From: Longispora sp040681875
GTDB taxonomy: Bacteria; Actinomycetota; Actinomycetes; Mycobacteriales; Micromonosporaceae
Length of the DNA: 64,000 nt
Assembly: GCF_040681875.1 (NCBI RefSeq)
Contig: NZ_JBFAZP010000003.1
Location: 186,001-250,000 of the forward strand
Reading direction: 5' to 3'
The notes under the pieces are model-generated. The model ran no database searches and was not told the DNA's origin. It saw nothing but the letters and a program-made list of their open reading frames with translations. A program made the position numbers and the translations under genes. Shown here piece by piece: positions 8,629 through 19,704 of this stretch (the stretch's first letter is position 1; the number at the start of each line of letters is the position of its first letter).

Positions 8629-9537
8629 ATGCCCACCCCCGAGCCCCACCTCACCCGTACCGTCGACGCCTCGGCCTGGTCGCCGCCGTTGCCGGAGGCC
8701 CCCGGATTCGACCACCTCGTCGTCGAGACGCCCGGCCTGCGTACCCATGTCGCCGCCCTCGGCGAGGGCGACCCGGTCGTGCTGCTGCACGGCTTCCCCG
8801 AGCACTGGTGGCAGTGGCACGCCGTCGCCCCGGCCATCGCCGCCCACGGCTTCCGGGTGTACTGCCCCGACCTGCGCGGGGCCGGCTGGACCGAGGCCGA
8901 CGACCCCCGGGTCGAACGCGAGACCCGGCTCCGCGACCTGCTCGCCCTCCTCGACGCCCTGGACATCGGGCGCGCCCACCTCGTCTCCCACGACATGGGC
9001 GCCATCACCGCGATGCAACTGACCTACGACCACCCCGAGCGGGTGCGCACGGCGGTGCAACTGTCCGTCCCACCGGGGTTCTTCACGTTCAGCCCGAGGC
9101 TCGCCCCGGGTTTCCGGCACCTGCCCCGGTTCATCTGGCACCGCCCGGGCGTCTCGCTGCGCGGGATCTTCTCCGCCGCCTACGTCGCCCACCCGATGTC
9201 GCGGGCCACCGTCGAGGCCCACCTCGCCCCGATGGCCCGGCCCGAGATCGACGCCGCGGTGCGCCCGCTCACCCGCGGCATGATCCTGCCGGAGGCCATG
9301 CGCATGACGCGCGGCTTCTACCGCCGCCGCCGGCTGACCGTGCCGACCCTCGTGGTGTTCGGCCGCCGCGACCGGCCCTGGACGGAGGAACTCATGGGGC
9401 GCGTCTGCCGCGAACCGGAGCGGTACGCCGACCGGGTCGAGTTCGCCTACGTCGACGACGCGGCGCACTTCCTCACCGACGACGCCCCGGCCGAGGTCGC
9501 CCGCCTCGCCCTCGACTGGTTCGACCGGGCGGCGTGA
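8629..9537 (+). CDS. alpha/beta hydrolase with Asp nucleophile (epoxide hydrolase-like)
   Basis: 302 residues from ATG 8629, preceded by GGAAGGGG. HGFPEHWWQW (54-63) is the oxyanion loop, and VSHDMGA (119-125) is the nucleophile elbow with Asp122 instead of Ser, which marks the epoxide hydrolase/haloalkane dehalogenase branch. The C-terminal DDAAHFL supplies the catalytic His. Unlike the homologue at 31285-32427 its triad looks complete. Upstream, TACTA-N6-TAGTA (about 8589-8604) is a small inverted repeat in the promoter. Confidence 0.85.
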   Translation: MPTPEPHLTRTVDASAWSPPLPEAPGFDHLVVETPGLRTHVAALGEGDPVVLLHGFPEHWWQWHAVAPAIAAHGFRVYCPDLRGAGWTEADDPRVERETRLRDLLALLDALDIGRAHLVSHDMGAITAMQLTYDHPERVRTAVQLSVPPGFFTFSPRLAPGFRHLPRFIWHRPGVSLRGIFSAAYVAHPMSRATVEAHLAPMARPEIDAAVRPLTRGMILPEAMRMTRGFYRRRRLTVPTLVVFGRRDRPWTEELMGRVCREPERYADRVEFAYVDDAAHFLTDDAPAEVARLALDWFDRAA

Positions 9538-9604
9538 CAACGGCCGAACGAAGCCCCGACCCGGGGCGCGCACGCGCCGGCCGGCCGGACGCGCCGCCGC
9601 GCGC

Positions 9605-10291
9605 TCAGCGCAGCAGATCCAATTCGGGCCCCCACGAGTCGAGTACGTCGCCGTAGCCCTCGGCGCGCACCACCTTCTCCAGGTCGGCGTACAGCGTCGA
9701 GGGCCGGTCGGTCAGGCCGGCGATGACGTGGTCGGCGGTCCAGGGTCGTGGCAGGGGATGGGTTTCGAGTTCCCAGCGCAGGTACTTGTTGTAGGGGCGG
9801 ACGCGGCCGTGGAGGGCGAACAGGGTCCAGCCGAACCAGGACGCGGCTTCGATCTCCTCCAGGCGGGCCAGGTCGGGCCGGCCGTCGCGGCGGTTCTTGG
9901 CGGCGCGGTAGATGAAGTTGACGTACCCGTCGAGTTCTTCGCGGACCCAGGCGTCGGTCTCCGCGGGTGTCAGCGTGGCCTGGGCGTGGACCCCTGCGGC
10001 GATCTGGCCGTCGAGGCGGTCCAGGAGGACGCGGGCGCCCCGGTAGGCGTAGCGGCCCCACCGGTCGGAGACGTCGGCGAGGTCGGCCAGTGATGTCGGG
10101 ATCGTGTCGAGGGCGGGGGTGCGGGTGGTGGCCGTCCAGGCGCCGCCGTAGTCGGCGACGACGATGATGACGTCGGTGTCGGAGTGCGCGGTGGCCATGC
10201 CCTCGCGGGCCCGGGATCCGGTCAGGACGATGCCGAGCACGTCCGGGTCGGCCTCGGCGCGGGTCAGCAGGTCGGTGTAGGGGTCGCTCAC
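9605..10291 (-). CDS. nucleotidyltransferase domain protein (aminoglycoside adenylyltransferase-like fold)
   Basis: 228 residues from GTG 10291. GIVLTGSRAREGMATAHSDT and then DVIIVV give the pol-beta NTase signature G-S-x(n)-D-x-D. The C-terminal half contains RLEEIEAASWFGWTLFALHG and RPYNKYLRWELE, resembling the helical domain of kanamycin/streptomycin nucleotidyltransferase-like proteins. Transfer of a nucleotide to a small molecule is likely; whether it inactivates an antibiotic cannot be told. GTG is chosen because the frame upstream loses family similarity. Confidence 0.78.
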   Translation of the reverse strand: MSDPYTDLLTRAEADPDVLGIVLTGSRAREGMATAHSDTDVIIVVADYGGAWTATTRTPALDTIPTSLADLADVSDRWGRYAYRGARVLLDRLDGQIAAGVHAQATLTPAETDAWVREELDGYVNFIYRAAKNRRDGRPDLARLEEIEAASWFGWTLFALHGRVRPYNKYLRWELETHPLPRPWTADHVIAGLTDRPSTLYADLEKVVRAEGYGDVLDSWGPELDLLR

Positions 10292-10341
10292 CGGTTCAGT
10301 ATCGTTCGCTCCGCAACCGGATTCGCGACCCCCGACCGCCG

Positions 10342-11094
10342 TTACGGCTGGTAGTTCGGGTCCGCCTTGATCACGGAGAACATCCCGCCCTGCGGGTCGA
10401 CGAGGCCCGCCATCCGCCCGGCCTGCGAGTCCTGGCGGAACAGTTCGGTGGCGCCGAGGGCCAGGGCCCGGTCGGCGGCGGCGTCGCAGTCGTCCACGAA
10501 GAAGTACACCCCCCAGCGGGAGTCGCCGTCGGGGCTGGCCATCGCGCCGGCCACTGCCCGGCCGTCCTGTTCCAGGAGCGTGTACGGCGGATCGCCGTCG
10601 AGGTCGCGGACGGTCACCCCCAGTACCCCCGGATAGAAGGGTTTGACCTTGTCGAGGTCTGCGGAGTACAGCTCGGTCCAGCAGACGCTGCCCGGTTCGC
10701 CGGCGGTCTCCCAACCGGTGTGCCGGCCGGGCTGCCAGGCGGAGAAGTACGCCCCGGTGGGGTCGGTGAACACGGCCATCCGGCCCGCGTCCATGACGTC
10801 CATCGGGGCGACGACGACCGTGCCGCCACCCGCGGCGACGCGGGCGGCGGTGGCGTCGGCGTCGTCGGTGGCGAAGTACACGGCCCAGGAGGTGCCGCGC
10901 GCCGGGTCGGTGGCGGGGCCGAGGCCCGCGACCTGTTTCCCGTCGAGGTGCAGCAGGTGGTACCCGCCGGCTTCGGGTCCCATGTCCTGCGCGGTCCAGC
11001 CGAACAGGGCGGAGTAGAAGGCGATGGCGCCGGGGACGTCGGTGCTGCCGAGGTCGGCCCAGTTGGGGGCGCCCGGCGCGGTGGTGTCAGCCAT
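10342..11094 (-). CDS. VOC (glyoxalase/bleomycin-resistance fold) protein, two modules
   Basis: 250 residues from ATG 11094. Two tandem VOC halves are visible: WADLGSTDVPGAIAFYSALF with DPTGAYFSAWQPG, and CWTELYSADLDKVKPFY with VDPQGGMFSVIK. This double arrangement is the CFP30-like group common in actinomycetes. The metal-ligand positions are poorly conserved and the function is unknown. It is divergent from gluconokinase, with only 74 bp between starts. Confidence 0.85.
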   Translation of the reverse strand: MADTTAPGAPNWADLGSTDVPGAIAFYSALFGWTAQDMGPEAGGYHLLHLDGKQVAGLGPATDPARGTSWAVYFATDDADATAARVAAGGGTVVVAPMDVMDAGRMAVFTDPTGAYFSAWQPGRHTGWETAGEPGSVCWTELYSADLDKVKPFYPGVLGVTVRDLDGDPPYTLLEQDGRAVAGAMASPDGDSRWGVYFFVDDCDAAADRALALGATELFRQDSQAGRMAGLVDPQGGMFSVIKADPNYQP

Positions 11095-11168
11095 GTCCCC
11101 ATCCTCGCCCGGGGCTACGACTTTTTCCGCCGAACTCCCCGGTAACGGCCGCCGGCTAGGGTGAACGG

Positions 11169-11675
11169 ATGGGTGACGAGACGTTGTTGCTGGTGATGGG
11201 CGTGTCCGGGAGCGGGAAGACGACGGTGGGCGCGATGCTCGCGGGCCGGTTGCGGTGGCGGTACGCGGAGGCCGACGACTTCCACCCGGCGGCCAACGTG
11301 GCGAAGATGGCCGCCGGGGAGCCGCTGACGGACGCCGACCGGTGGCCGTGGCTGGGGGCCATCGCGGCGTGGATGGACGAGCGCCGGGCGGCCGGGGAAC
11401 CGGCGGTGGTGACGTGTTCGGCGTTGAAGCGCTCCTACCGGGACCTGCTGCGGGCCGATCGGCGGGACGTGCGGTTGGTGTACCTGCGCGGGGACCGGGA
11501 ACTGATCGCCGGGCGGTTGGTGGCCCGGCACGGGCACTTCTTCCCGGACAAGCTGCTGGCCAGCCAGTTCGCGGATCTGGAAGAGCCCGGCGTGGACGAG
11601 GATCCGCTGGTGGTGCCGATCGAGGGCACCCCGGATGAGATCGTGGACCGGATCGTGGCGGGCCTCGACACCTGA
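11169..11675 (+). CDS. gntK: gluconokinase
   Basis: 168 residues, the usual length of thermoresistant GntK. P-loop GVSGSGKTT (11-19), then RWRYAEADDFHPAANVAKM, the gluconate-site DDxHP motif, and VTCSALKRSYRDLLR and HFFPDKLLASQFADLE diagnostic for the family. It phosphorylates D-gluconate to 6-phosphogluconate for the pentose phosphate pathway. No transporter or GntR regulator is adjacent. TAGGGT (11157-11162) lies 6 nt before the ATG with no SD, so translation is probably leaderless. Confidence 0.93.
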   Translation: MGDETLLLVMGVSGSGKTTVGAMLAGRLRWRYAEADDFHPAANVAKMAAGEPLTDADRWPWLGAIAAWMDERRAAGEPAVVTCSALKRSYRDLLRADRRDVRLVYLRGDRELIAGRLVARHGHFFPDKLLASQFADLEEPGVDEDPLVVPIEGTPDEIVDRIVAGLDT

Positions 11676-11723
11676 CCCTGGCCACAACCCCAGGATCTCG
11701 ACGGGTACTACCGCACCGGGCCC

Positions 11724-12296
11724 TCAGCCCACCGGCGCGTTCCACCGCAGCAGTACCGGCGTGTCCCTCTCGTACCCCAGCACCGACAGTGTCGACGTGT
11801 CCAGGCGCAGCGACGCGCCCCCGGCCGGCGGCAGGTCGATCCACCGCGCCCCGCACACCCGCAGGCTGTGCCCGTGCGCGACGAACGCGACGTCCCCGTG
11901 TGCCAGCAGCGGCCGGGCCCGACCCAGGACCCGGTCCAGGCGCGCCCCCACGTCCTTCGGGGACTCCCCGCCGGGGCAGCCGTCCCGCCACAGGTCCCAG
12001 CCGGGGCGCCCGAGACGGATGTCGGCCGTGGTGACGCCCTCGTAGTCGCCGTAGTCCCATTCGGCCAGGTCGGGGTCCACGGCGGTGGGGGTGAGGCCGG
12101 CGAGGTCGGCGCTGCGCCGGGCCCGCAGCCGCGGGGACACCCACACGGCGGCGAACGCGCGCGCGGCGAGGGCCGGGCGGACGAGCGCCGCCTGGTCCTC
12201 GCCGCGCGCCGTCAACGGCAGGTCCGTCGTCGACGTGTGCCGCCCGGCGAGGGACCAGTCGGTCTCGCCGTGGCGGAGGAGCACGATGTCACCCAA
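11724..12296 (-). CDS. histidine phosphatase family protein (phosphoglycerate-mutase fold)
   Basis: 190 residues from TTG 12296. LLRHGETDW is the catalytic RHG motif and VAFVAHGHSLRVCGARW holds the second His. The TTG start overlaps the TGA of the upstream methyltransferase gene (TTGGGTGA), implying translational coupling; GTG 12284 is an alternative. Substrate is uncertain, probably a phosphate monoester. Confidence 0.85.
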   Translation of the reverse strand: MGDIVLLRHGETDWSLAGRHTSTTDLPLTARGEDQAALVRPALAARAFAAVWVSPRLRARRSADLAGLTPTAVDPDLAEWDYGDYEGVTTADIRLGRPGWDLWRDGCPGGESPKDVGARLDRVLGRARPLLAHGDVAFVAHGHSLRVCGARWIDLPPAGGASLRLDTSTLSVLGYERDTPVLLRWNAPVG

Positions 12297-13539
12297 GCCA
12301 GGCCCTGCGGGTGGCGGGCATGCCGCTGAACCCACCGGCGGCGGGTTTGACGGCGACGACCTGGTGGACGCCGATCTGGCCGTACCGGAACGACAGGGCG
12401 GTGGCGGCCATGTACAGCCGCCAGACCCGGGCGCGGCCCTCGCTGGTGAGTTTGACGGCCCGGTCCCAGCCGGCCTCGAGGTTGGCCGACCAGGCGCGCA
12501 GGGTGGACGTGTAGTGCTCGCGGAGCGCCTCGGTGTCGCGGACCTCGAAGCCGGCGTTCTCGATCAGGCCGACGGTCGTGCCGATCGGGGCCAGGTCCCC
12601 GTCGGGGAACACGAACGAGGCGATGAACGACGGTTCGTTCGGCGGGTGGCTCGGGTTGCGGGAGATCTGGTGGTTGAGGAGCCGGCCGCCCGGTCGCAGG
12701 AGTTCGAAGAGGTGTTCGCAGTACTCGGTGTACATCTCGTCGCCGACGTGTTCGGCCATCCCGACGCTGGAGATCGCGTCGAACGGGCCGTCGGTGACGT
12801 CGCGGTAGTCCTGGAGGCGGAACTCGACCCGGTCGGTGAGGCCGGCCTCGGCGGCGCGGGCCCGGGCCAGTTCGAGCTGTTCGACGGACAGGGTGACGCC
12901 CACGACGCGGGTGCCGTGTTCGCGGGCGGCGTGCAGGGCCAGGGAACCCCAGCCGCAGCCGACGTCCAGGAGCCGGGAGTCGGGGCCCAGTTCCAGCTTC
13001 TTGCAGATCAGCTGGAGCTTGTCGCGCTGGGCTTCCTCGAGGGTGGCGTCGGGGCCGGCCCAGTAGGCGCACGAGTACACCATCGACGGGCCCAGCAGCA
13101 GCCGGTAGAACTCGTTGCCGGCGTCGTAGTGGGAGCTGATCGCGGCACGGTCGCGGTCGCGGCTGTGCTTGGCGCCGGCGAGGTGGATCTCCTCCGGCGG
13201 CGGGGCCGGTTCCTTGCCGATCGCGCCCAGGAGGGTGGCCTCCTTGAGGAGCTGCGCCTTGTCGAGGGCGGCGACCTGCCTGCCGGCGATGACCGACAGG
13301 GTGTCCAGGACCTCGTACACGTCGCCTTCGACGTCGAGTTCACCGGCCACGTAGGCGCGGCCCAGGCCGAGCTGGTTGGGTTCGTGGACGAGTCTTCGGA
13401 TGGCCTGGCGGGACCTGATGTCGACGACGGGTGCGTCCGGGGGGCCGGCGGTCGAACCGTCCCACCCTCGGACCCGCAGCGGCGGTCCCTCTCCCAGCAG
13501 TAGCGTGAACATGCGCAGCAGCCGGTCGGCAACAGTCAC
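12289..13539 (-). CDS. cyclopropane-fatty-acyl-phospholipid synthase family methyltransferase
   Basis: 416 residues from GTG 13539 with GGAGAGGGG upstream. The N-terminal part is the CFA-synthase accessory domain; AISSHYDAGNEFYRLLLGPS, the SAM-binding VGCGWGSLALHAA and RDVTDGPFDAISSVGMAEHV are diagnostic. It should methylenate or methylate unsaturated acyl chains of membrane phospholipids using S-adenosylmethionine. A histidine phosphatase gene is coupled downstream. Divergent to an acetyltransferase gene with 66 bp between. Confidence 0.92.
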   Translation of the reverse strand: MTVADRLLRMFTLLLGEGPPLRVRGWDGSTAGPPDAPVVDIRSRQAIRRLVHEPNQLGLGRAYVAGELDVEGDVYEVLDTLSVIAGRQVAALDKAQLLKEATLLGAIGKEPAPPPEEIHLAGAKHSRDRDRAAISSHYDAGNEFYRLLLGPSMVYSCAYWAGPDATLEEAQRDKLQLICKKLELGPDSRLLDVGCGWGSLALHAAREHGTRVVGVTLSVEQLELARARAAEAGLTDRVEFRLQDYRDVTDGPFDAISSVGMAEHVGDEMYTEYCEHLFELLRPGGRLLNHQISRNPSHPPNEPSFIASFVFPDGDLAPIGTTVGLIENAGFEVRDTEALREHYTSTLRAWSANLEAGWDRAVKLTSEGRARVWRLYMAATALSFRYGQIGVHQVVAVKPAAGGFSGMPATRRAWLG

Positions 13540-13605
13540 AGTCCGCCCCTCTCCGTGAGTCACACCCAGACTAGCGGGAATGAAGGCATGCGTCAGGATG
13601 ATCCA

Positions 13606-14379
13606 ATGCTGTTGACGACTGTGCACGACCGTGAGGACCTGGGCACCCGTTTTTCCGCCGACGCGGCCCTGCACGCCTACGAGCTGGGCGATCTCGACGA
13701 CTTCTTCTGGCCCTACACCACCTGGTACCGGCTGCGGGGCGGGCAGTGTACGGCGCTGGTGTACACGGGGGCGGAGTTCGGGCCGATCCTGCTGGCGCTC
13801 AGCCGCCCCGACCGCGACGAGGAACTGCGCTCCCTCGTCACCCACCTGCTGCCCGTCCTGCCGCGCCGGTTCTACGCGCACGTCACGGGCGGCGCGCACC
13901 ACATCCTGGCCAAGGAGTACGAGGTCACCGACCATGGCGTACACCGCAAGATGGCCCTGGTGGACTTCACGCCCGTCACCGGCGAGCCGACCGTGGTCCT
14001 GACGCCGGCGGACCTGGGGGAGCTGCGGGAACTCTACGACCGGGCGTACCCGGGCAACACCTTTGACGCCCGGATGCTCGACGGCGGCGACTACGTCGGG
14101 ATCCGCCGGGACGGCCGGCTCGTCGCCGTCGCCGGCCTGCACGTGCACTCCCCGTCCCGGCGGATCGCGGCGCTGGGCAACGTCACCACCCTGCCCGAAC
14201 TACGCGGCCAGGGCCTGGCGGCCGTCGCCGTGTCCGCGCTGTGCACCCGGCTGCTGGAGACCGTCGACCACATCGGGCTCAACGTGAAGGCCGACAACGT
14301 CTCCGCCATCGGCCTCTACGAACGTCTCGGCTTCGTCGCCGCCTCCGACTACCAGGAGATCAGCGCCACGGCCCGGTGA
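13606..14379 (+). CDS. GNAT family N-acetyltransferase with N-terminal extension
   Basis: 257 residues from ATG 13606, with AGGA 8-11 nt upstream; ATG 13588 is also in frame. The first about 130 residues (DAALHAYELGDLDDFFWPYT onward) are a degenerate GNAT-like half, and the second half holds the working motif NVTTLPELRGQGLAAVAVSA followed by LYERLGFVAASDY. The layout matches two-module GNAT proteins. It overlaps the convergent tsaD gene by 20 nt. Confidence 0.83.
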   Translation: MLLTTVHDREDLGTRFSADAALHAYELGDLDDFFWPYTTWYRLRGGQCTALVYTGAEFGPILLALSRPDRDEELRSLVTHLLPVLPRRFYAHVTGGAHHILAKEYEVTDHGVHRKMALVDFTPVTGEPTVVLTPADLGELRELYDRAYPGNTFDARMLDGGDYVGIRRDGRLVAVAGLHVHSPSRRIAALGNVTTLPELRGQGLAAVAVSALCTRLLETVDHIGLNVKADNVSAIGLYERLGFVAASDYQEISATAR

Positions 14380-15397
14380 CCAGGGCCCCGGTGAGCACCG
14401 CGGACGGCTGCGCCCCCAACGACAGGTCGGCGGCGGGCGCGCCGGCCCGGACCACCAGATCCCCGACGGCGGCGATCATGGCCCCGTTGTCCGTGCACAG
14501 CCGGATCGACGGCACCCGCAACGTCACCCCCGCCGCCCTGCACCGCTCCTCCGCCAGGGACCGGACCCGGCTGTTGGCCGCCACCCCGCCGACCAGCAGC
14601 AACGTGTCCGCGCCGTGCTCGGCGCAGGCCCGCAGCGCCTTACGGGTCAACGTGTCGGCGACCGCCTCCTGGAAACTGGCCGCCACATCGGCCACCGGCA
14701 GCGGACCCTCGTGCCGTTCCACCCACCGCGCCACGGCCGTCTTCAGACCGGAGAAGGAGAACCCGTACGGCGGATCCTTCGGGCCCGTCATCGGCCGAGG
14801 GAAGTCGATCGCCGCCGGGTTCCCGTCGCGGGCGATGCGGTCGATGACCGGACCCCCCGGATACGGCAGGCCCAGCAGGCGGGCCACCTTGTCGAACGCC
14901 TCCCCGGCCGCGTCGTCGACCGTGTCCCCCAGGTGCACGATCGGATCCCGCGCCAGGTCACCCAGCAGCAGGATCGACGTGTGCCCCCCGGACACGATCA
15001 GCGCCACACACCGCCCCGGCAGCGGCCCGTGCTCCAGGACGTCGACCGCGGCGTGCCCGGCGAGGTGGTGCACCCCGTAGAGGGGCACCCCCAACGCCAA
15101 CGCGTACGCCTTACCCGCCGCCAGACCCACCTGTACCGCTGTCGCCAGCCCCGGGCCCGCCGTCACCGCCACCGCGTCGATGTCGGCGAAGCGCACCCCC
15201 GCCGCCTCCACCGCCCGCTGCACCATCGGCCGGACCGACTCCAGGTGCGCGCGGGCCGCGATCTCCGGCACCACCCCACCGAACCGGGCATGCTCGTCGA
15301 CGCTGGAGGCCAGGGCGTCACCCAGCAGCACCCCGTCGCGGACCAGACCCGCGCCCGTCTCGTCGCACGACGTCTCGATGCCCAGGATCAGCGGCAC
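14360..15397 (-). CDS. tsaD: tRNA N6-adenosine threonylcarbamoyltransferase TsaD
   Basis: 345 residues from GTG 15397. LILGIETSCDETGAGLV at the N-terminus, VHHLAGHAAVDVLEHG with the two metal-binding His, VSGGHTSILLLGD and GDTVDDAAGEAFDKVARLLG are hallmark Kae1/TsaD motifs. It transfers threonylcarbamoyl to A37 of ANN-decoding tRNAs with TsaB, TsaE and TsaC. It starts one base after the def stop, so the two genes are an operon; tsaB and rimI, the common neighbours, are absent here. Confidence 0.96.
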   Translation of the reverse strand: MPLILGIETSCDETGAGLVRDGVLLGDALASSVDEHARFGGVVPEIAARAHLESVRPMVQRAVEAAGVRFADIDAVAVTAGPGLATAVQVGLAAGKAYALALGVPLYGVHHLAGHAAVDVLEHGPLPGRCVALIVSGGHTSILLLGDLARDPIVHLGDTVDDAAGEAFDKVARLLGLPYPGGPVIDRIARDGNPAAIDFPRPMTGPKDPPYGFSFSGLKTAVARWVERHEGPLPVADVAASFQEAVADTLTRKALRACAEHGADTLLLVGGVAANSRVRSLAEERCRAAGVTLRVPSIRLCTDNGAMIAAVGDLVVRAGAPAADLSLGAQPSAVLTGALVTGPWR

Positions 15398-15398
15398 G

Positions 15399-15920
15399 CT
15401 AGTTGCCCAGACCGGCGGCGACGAGGATCTCCTTGCGCTGCGCGGCCGGCAGCCGGTCCACGTACAGGGTGCCGTCGAGGTGGTCCACCTCGTGCTGCAG
15501 GCACCGGGCGAGCAGGCCCGTGCCGACGATCGTGATCGGCTTGCCGTCCATGTCGAAACCCGTGACCGTGGCCACGCCCGGCCGGCCCAGTTCCGCGTAC
15601 TGCCCCGGGACCGACAGGCAGCCCTCGCCCTCCGTGACCAGCTCACGCGGCGGCGGGGGCAGCTCCAGGACCGGGTTGACGATGTGCGCGACGACGTGCT
15701 CCTCCGACGCGTCCGGGCAGTCGACGACGAACACGCGGGCGTCCACGCCGATCTGGTTGGCCGCCAGGCCCACGCCGTTCGCCTCGTACATGCTGGCGAA
15801 CATGTCCTCGATCAGGGCCTTGAGCTCGGCGTCGAACACGGTCACGGTCTGGCAGGGCTTGTGCAGGACGGCCTCGCCGTAATAGGTGATGCGCCGCGCC
15901 GTGCCCTCGGAGTTTGTCAT
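15399..15920 (-). CDS. def: peptide deformylase
   Basis: 173 residues from ATG 15920. The three deformylase motifs are intact: GVGLAANQIG, EGCLSVPG and QHEVDHLDG, giving the metal ligands Cys, His and His and catalytic Glu. It removes formyl from nascent N-terminal Met. Minus-strand TATATT (15934-15929) ends 8 nt before the ATG and no SD is present, so the transcript is probably leaderless. Being followed at once by tsaD links two translation-quality functions. Confidence 0.96.
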   Translation of the reverse strand: MTNSEGTARRITYYGEAVLHKPCQTVTVFDAELKALIEDMFASMYEANGVGLAANQIGVDARVFVVDCPDASEEHVVAHIVNPVLELPPPPRELVTEGEGCLSVPGQYAELGRPGVATVTGFDMDGKPITIVGTGLLARCLQHEVDHLDGTLYVDRLPAAQRKEILVAAGLGN

Positions 15921-16142
15921 GGTTGACAAATATAATCGGGGCACGCCCGCCCCCCGTGTTCAGCCCTTGCGCGGCCGGTCGGAGCGCGCCGTTGGTCCCC
16001 GACCGGCCCAGGACGACGCCCGGACCCGCCGACGGCACCCGACCCCTGACCTGGCGCGCAGCGGCGCAGAGCGTACCCGTCTGGGCGTTTTTCCGGAAAG
16101 AACTGTCAGGAAAATGTCGGGGGTCCCGGCTATCGTGGCCCG

Positions 16143-18416
<2,274 letters not shown>

Positions 18417-18440
18417 GCGCGCCGACACCTGGCATCGGTG

Positions 18441-18480
18441 GGGTGGCGCGGCGGCAGGGGTGACCTGCGCCGCGCCACCC
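18441..18480. terminator. very stable hairpin after UvrA-like copy 1
   Basis: GGGTGGCGCGGCG (18441-18453) pairs perfectly with 18468-18480. Inside, CAGG/CCTG (18455-18458, 18464-18467) continues the helix after a one-base bulge, leaving a GGTGA loop. GGCAT (18431-18435) and ATGCC (18481-18485) can extend the base. No U-tract follows, as is common in GC-rich actinobacteria. Confidence 0.65.
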
Positions 18481-18748
18481 ATGCCTGGGGCGCCATCCCG
18501 TGGCTCGCACCGCACGCTCTGGGGGCGTGGGGCAGGGCGCCACCCGGTCGTCGGATGGTCCGGCCCCCTGCCCGGTGGCGACCGGCGGCACCATGCCGGG
18601 CAACGCGGTCACCCACACCGGACCTGGCCGTGTGCGGCAACTCCGGCAGCCTTGGCGGCGATCGCGCGGTCAGTGTGAGCGCGCCCCGGTCGCCGGTCGG
18701 AGAAGTCCATGATCGTCGCGGGCCGCGGGCCGTGGCATGATCGGGTCC
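18481..18748. other. structured non-coding stretch before the metallophosphoesterase
   Basis: There is no convincing gene here. GGGCAGG (18530-18536) can pair with CCTGCCC (18567-18573), while CGCCACC (18538-18544) can pair with GGTGGCG (18574-18580). The order 1-2-1'-2' allows either an H-type pseudoknot or two exclusive helices. Open frames across the region have no family resemblance. Confidence 0.4.
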
Positions 18749-19549
18749 ATGCCTTTCGTGTTCGCCCACGTCAGTGACACCCACCTCGACGGGGAGCCCC
18801 GGGCCTCGGCGCGCACCGCCGCCGTCATGGCCTACCTGCGCGACCTGCCCCTCGACGCGATCCTCGTCACCGGGGACATCGCCGACCACGGGGCGCCGGG
18901 GGAGTACGCCGAAGCCGCCGACCTGCTCACCGCACCCGTGCCCGTCCTCGTGCTGCCGGGCAACCACGACGAGCGGGCCGCGTTCCGCAAGGGACTTCTC
19001 GACCCCGCCCTGCCCGGTGACTTCGTCGGTCGAAACGACGCGCCCGGCGGGCCCTCCCCGGCGGCGGACGACGTCCCCGGCCCCGAAGTCGCGCCGATCA
19101 ACCAGGTCCGCACCGTCGGCGGGGTCACCTTCGTGCTGTGCGACTCGACCATCCCCGGCCGCGACGACGGCCGCCTCGCGCCGGGCACCCTCGACTGGCT
19201 CGACGCCACCCTCGCCGCCACCGCCGGCCCGGTGTTCGTGGCCCTGCACCACCCGCCGGTCCGGATGTACAACCCGATCCTCGACACCCTGCTGCTCACC
19301 GAACCCGGCGGCCTCGAACGGGTCCTGCGCCGCCACCGGCACGTCGTCGCCGTACTGTGCGGCCACGCGCACACCGCCGCCGCGAGTACCTTCGCCGGCC
19401 TGCCCCTCCTCGTCGGCCCCGGCGTCGTGTCGACCCTGATGCTGGAGTGGGAGGGCCGCGGCCACCTCTCCTTCGACGACCCGCCGGGCATCGCGTTCCA
19501 CGTCCTCGACGACGGCCACCTCACCACCCACTACCGGACAGTGCACTGA
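18749..19549 (+). CDS. metallophosphoesterase (CpdA-like)
   Basis: 266 residues from ATG 18749 (ATG 18737 is in frame). The binuclear metal motifs are complete and in order: SDTHLDG, VTGDIADHG, LPGNHDE, LHHPP and CGHAHT. This is the class III cyclic-nucleotide phosphodiesterase/Icc-CpdA branch, so hydrolysis of a 3',5'-cyclic nucleotide or another phosphodiester is likely. CATGAT ends 7 nt before ATG 18749, suggesting a leaderless mRNA. Confidence 0.9.
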   Translation: MPFVFAHVSDTHLDGEPRASARTAAVMAYLRDLPLDAILVTGDIADHGAPGEYAEAADLLTAPVPVLVLPGNHDERAAFRKGLLDPALPGDFVGRNDAPGGPSPAADDVPGPEVAPINQVRTVGGVTFVLCDSTIPGRDDGRLAPGTLDWLDATLAATAGPVFVALHHPPVRMYNPILDTLLLTEPGGLERVLRRHRHVVAVLCGHAHTAAASTFAGLPLLVGPGVVSTLMLEWEGRGHLSFDDPPGIAFHVLDDGHLTTHYRTVH

Positions 19550-19603
19550 CCCAACCCCTCGACGGGTACGCCGCCCGAAGCACCACTCGCACCCAGTCCA
19601 CAG

Positions 19604-19632
19604 CCCCGGCCCCTCCCCGAACGGGGCCGGGG
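19604..19632 (+). terminator. hairpin terminator after the metallophosphoesterase
   Basis: CCCCGGCCCC (19604-19613) and GGGGCCGGGG (19623-19632) form a perfect 10-bp stem with a 9-nt loop, 55 nt after the stop. Confidence 0.6.
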
Positions 19633-19672
19633 CGCGCCTAGACCCACAACCGGGCCCAGCGTAGGTTTACTT

Positions 19673-19704
19673 GGCCCGGTGGCCCGGTGGCCCGGTGGCC
19701 CGGG
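19673..19704. repeat. four tandem copies of an 8-bp unit
   Basis: GGCCCGGT is repeated at 19673, 19681 and 19689, with a fourth copy at 19697 differing in the last base. It lies in the 443-bp gap between genes (19550-19992). Apart from this repeat, the hairpin at 19604-19632 and the promoter region near 19937-19987, I see nothing in that gap. Confidence 0.75.

Noticed and set aside
18438..18740. 100-codon forward frame after UvrA-like copy 1
   Set aside because: It spans the terminator hairpin and the low-complexity non-coding stretch, has no SD and no family resemblance.
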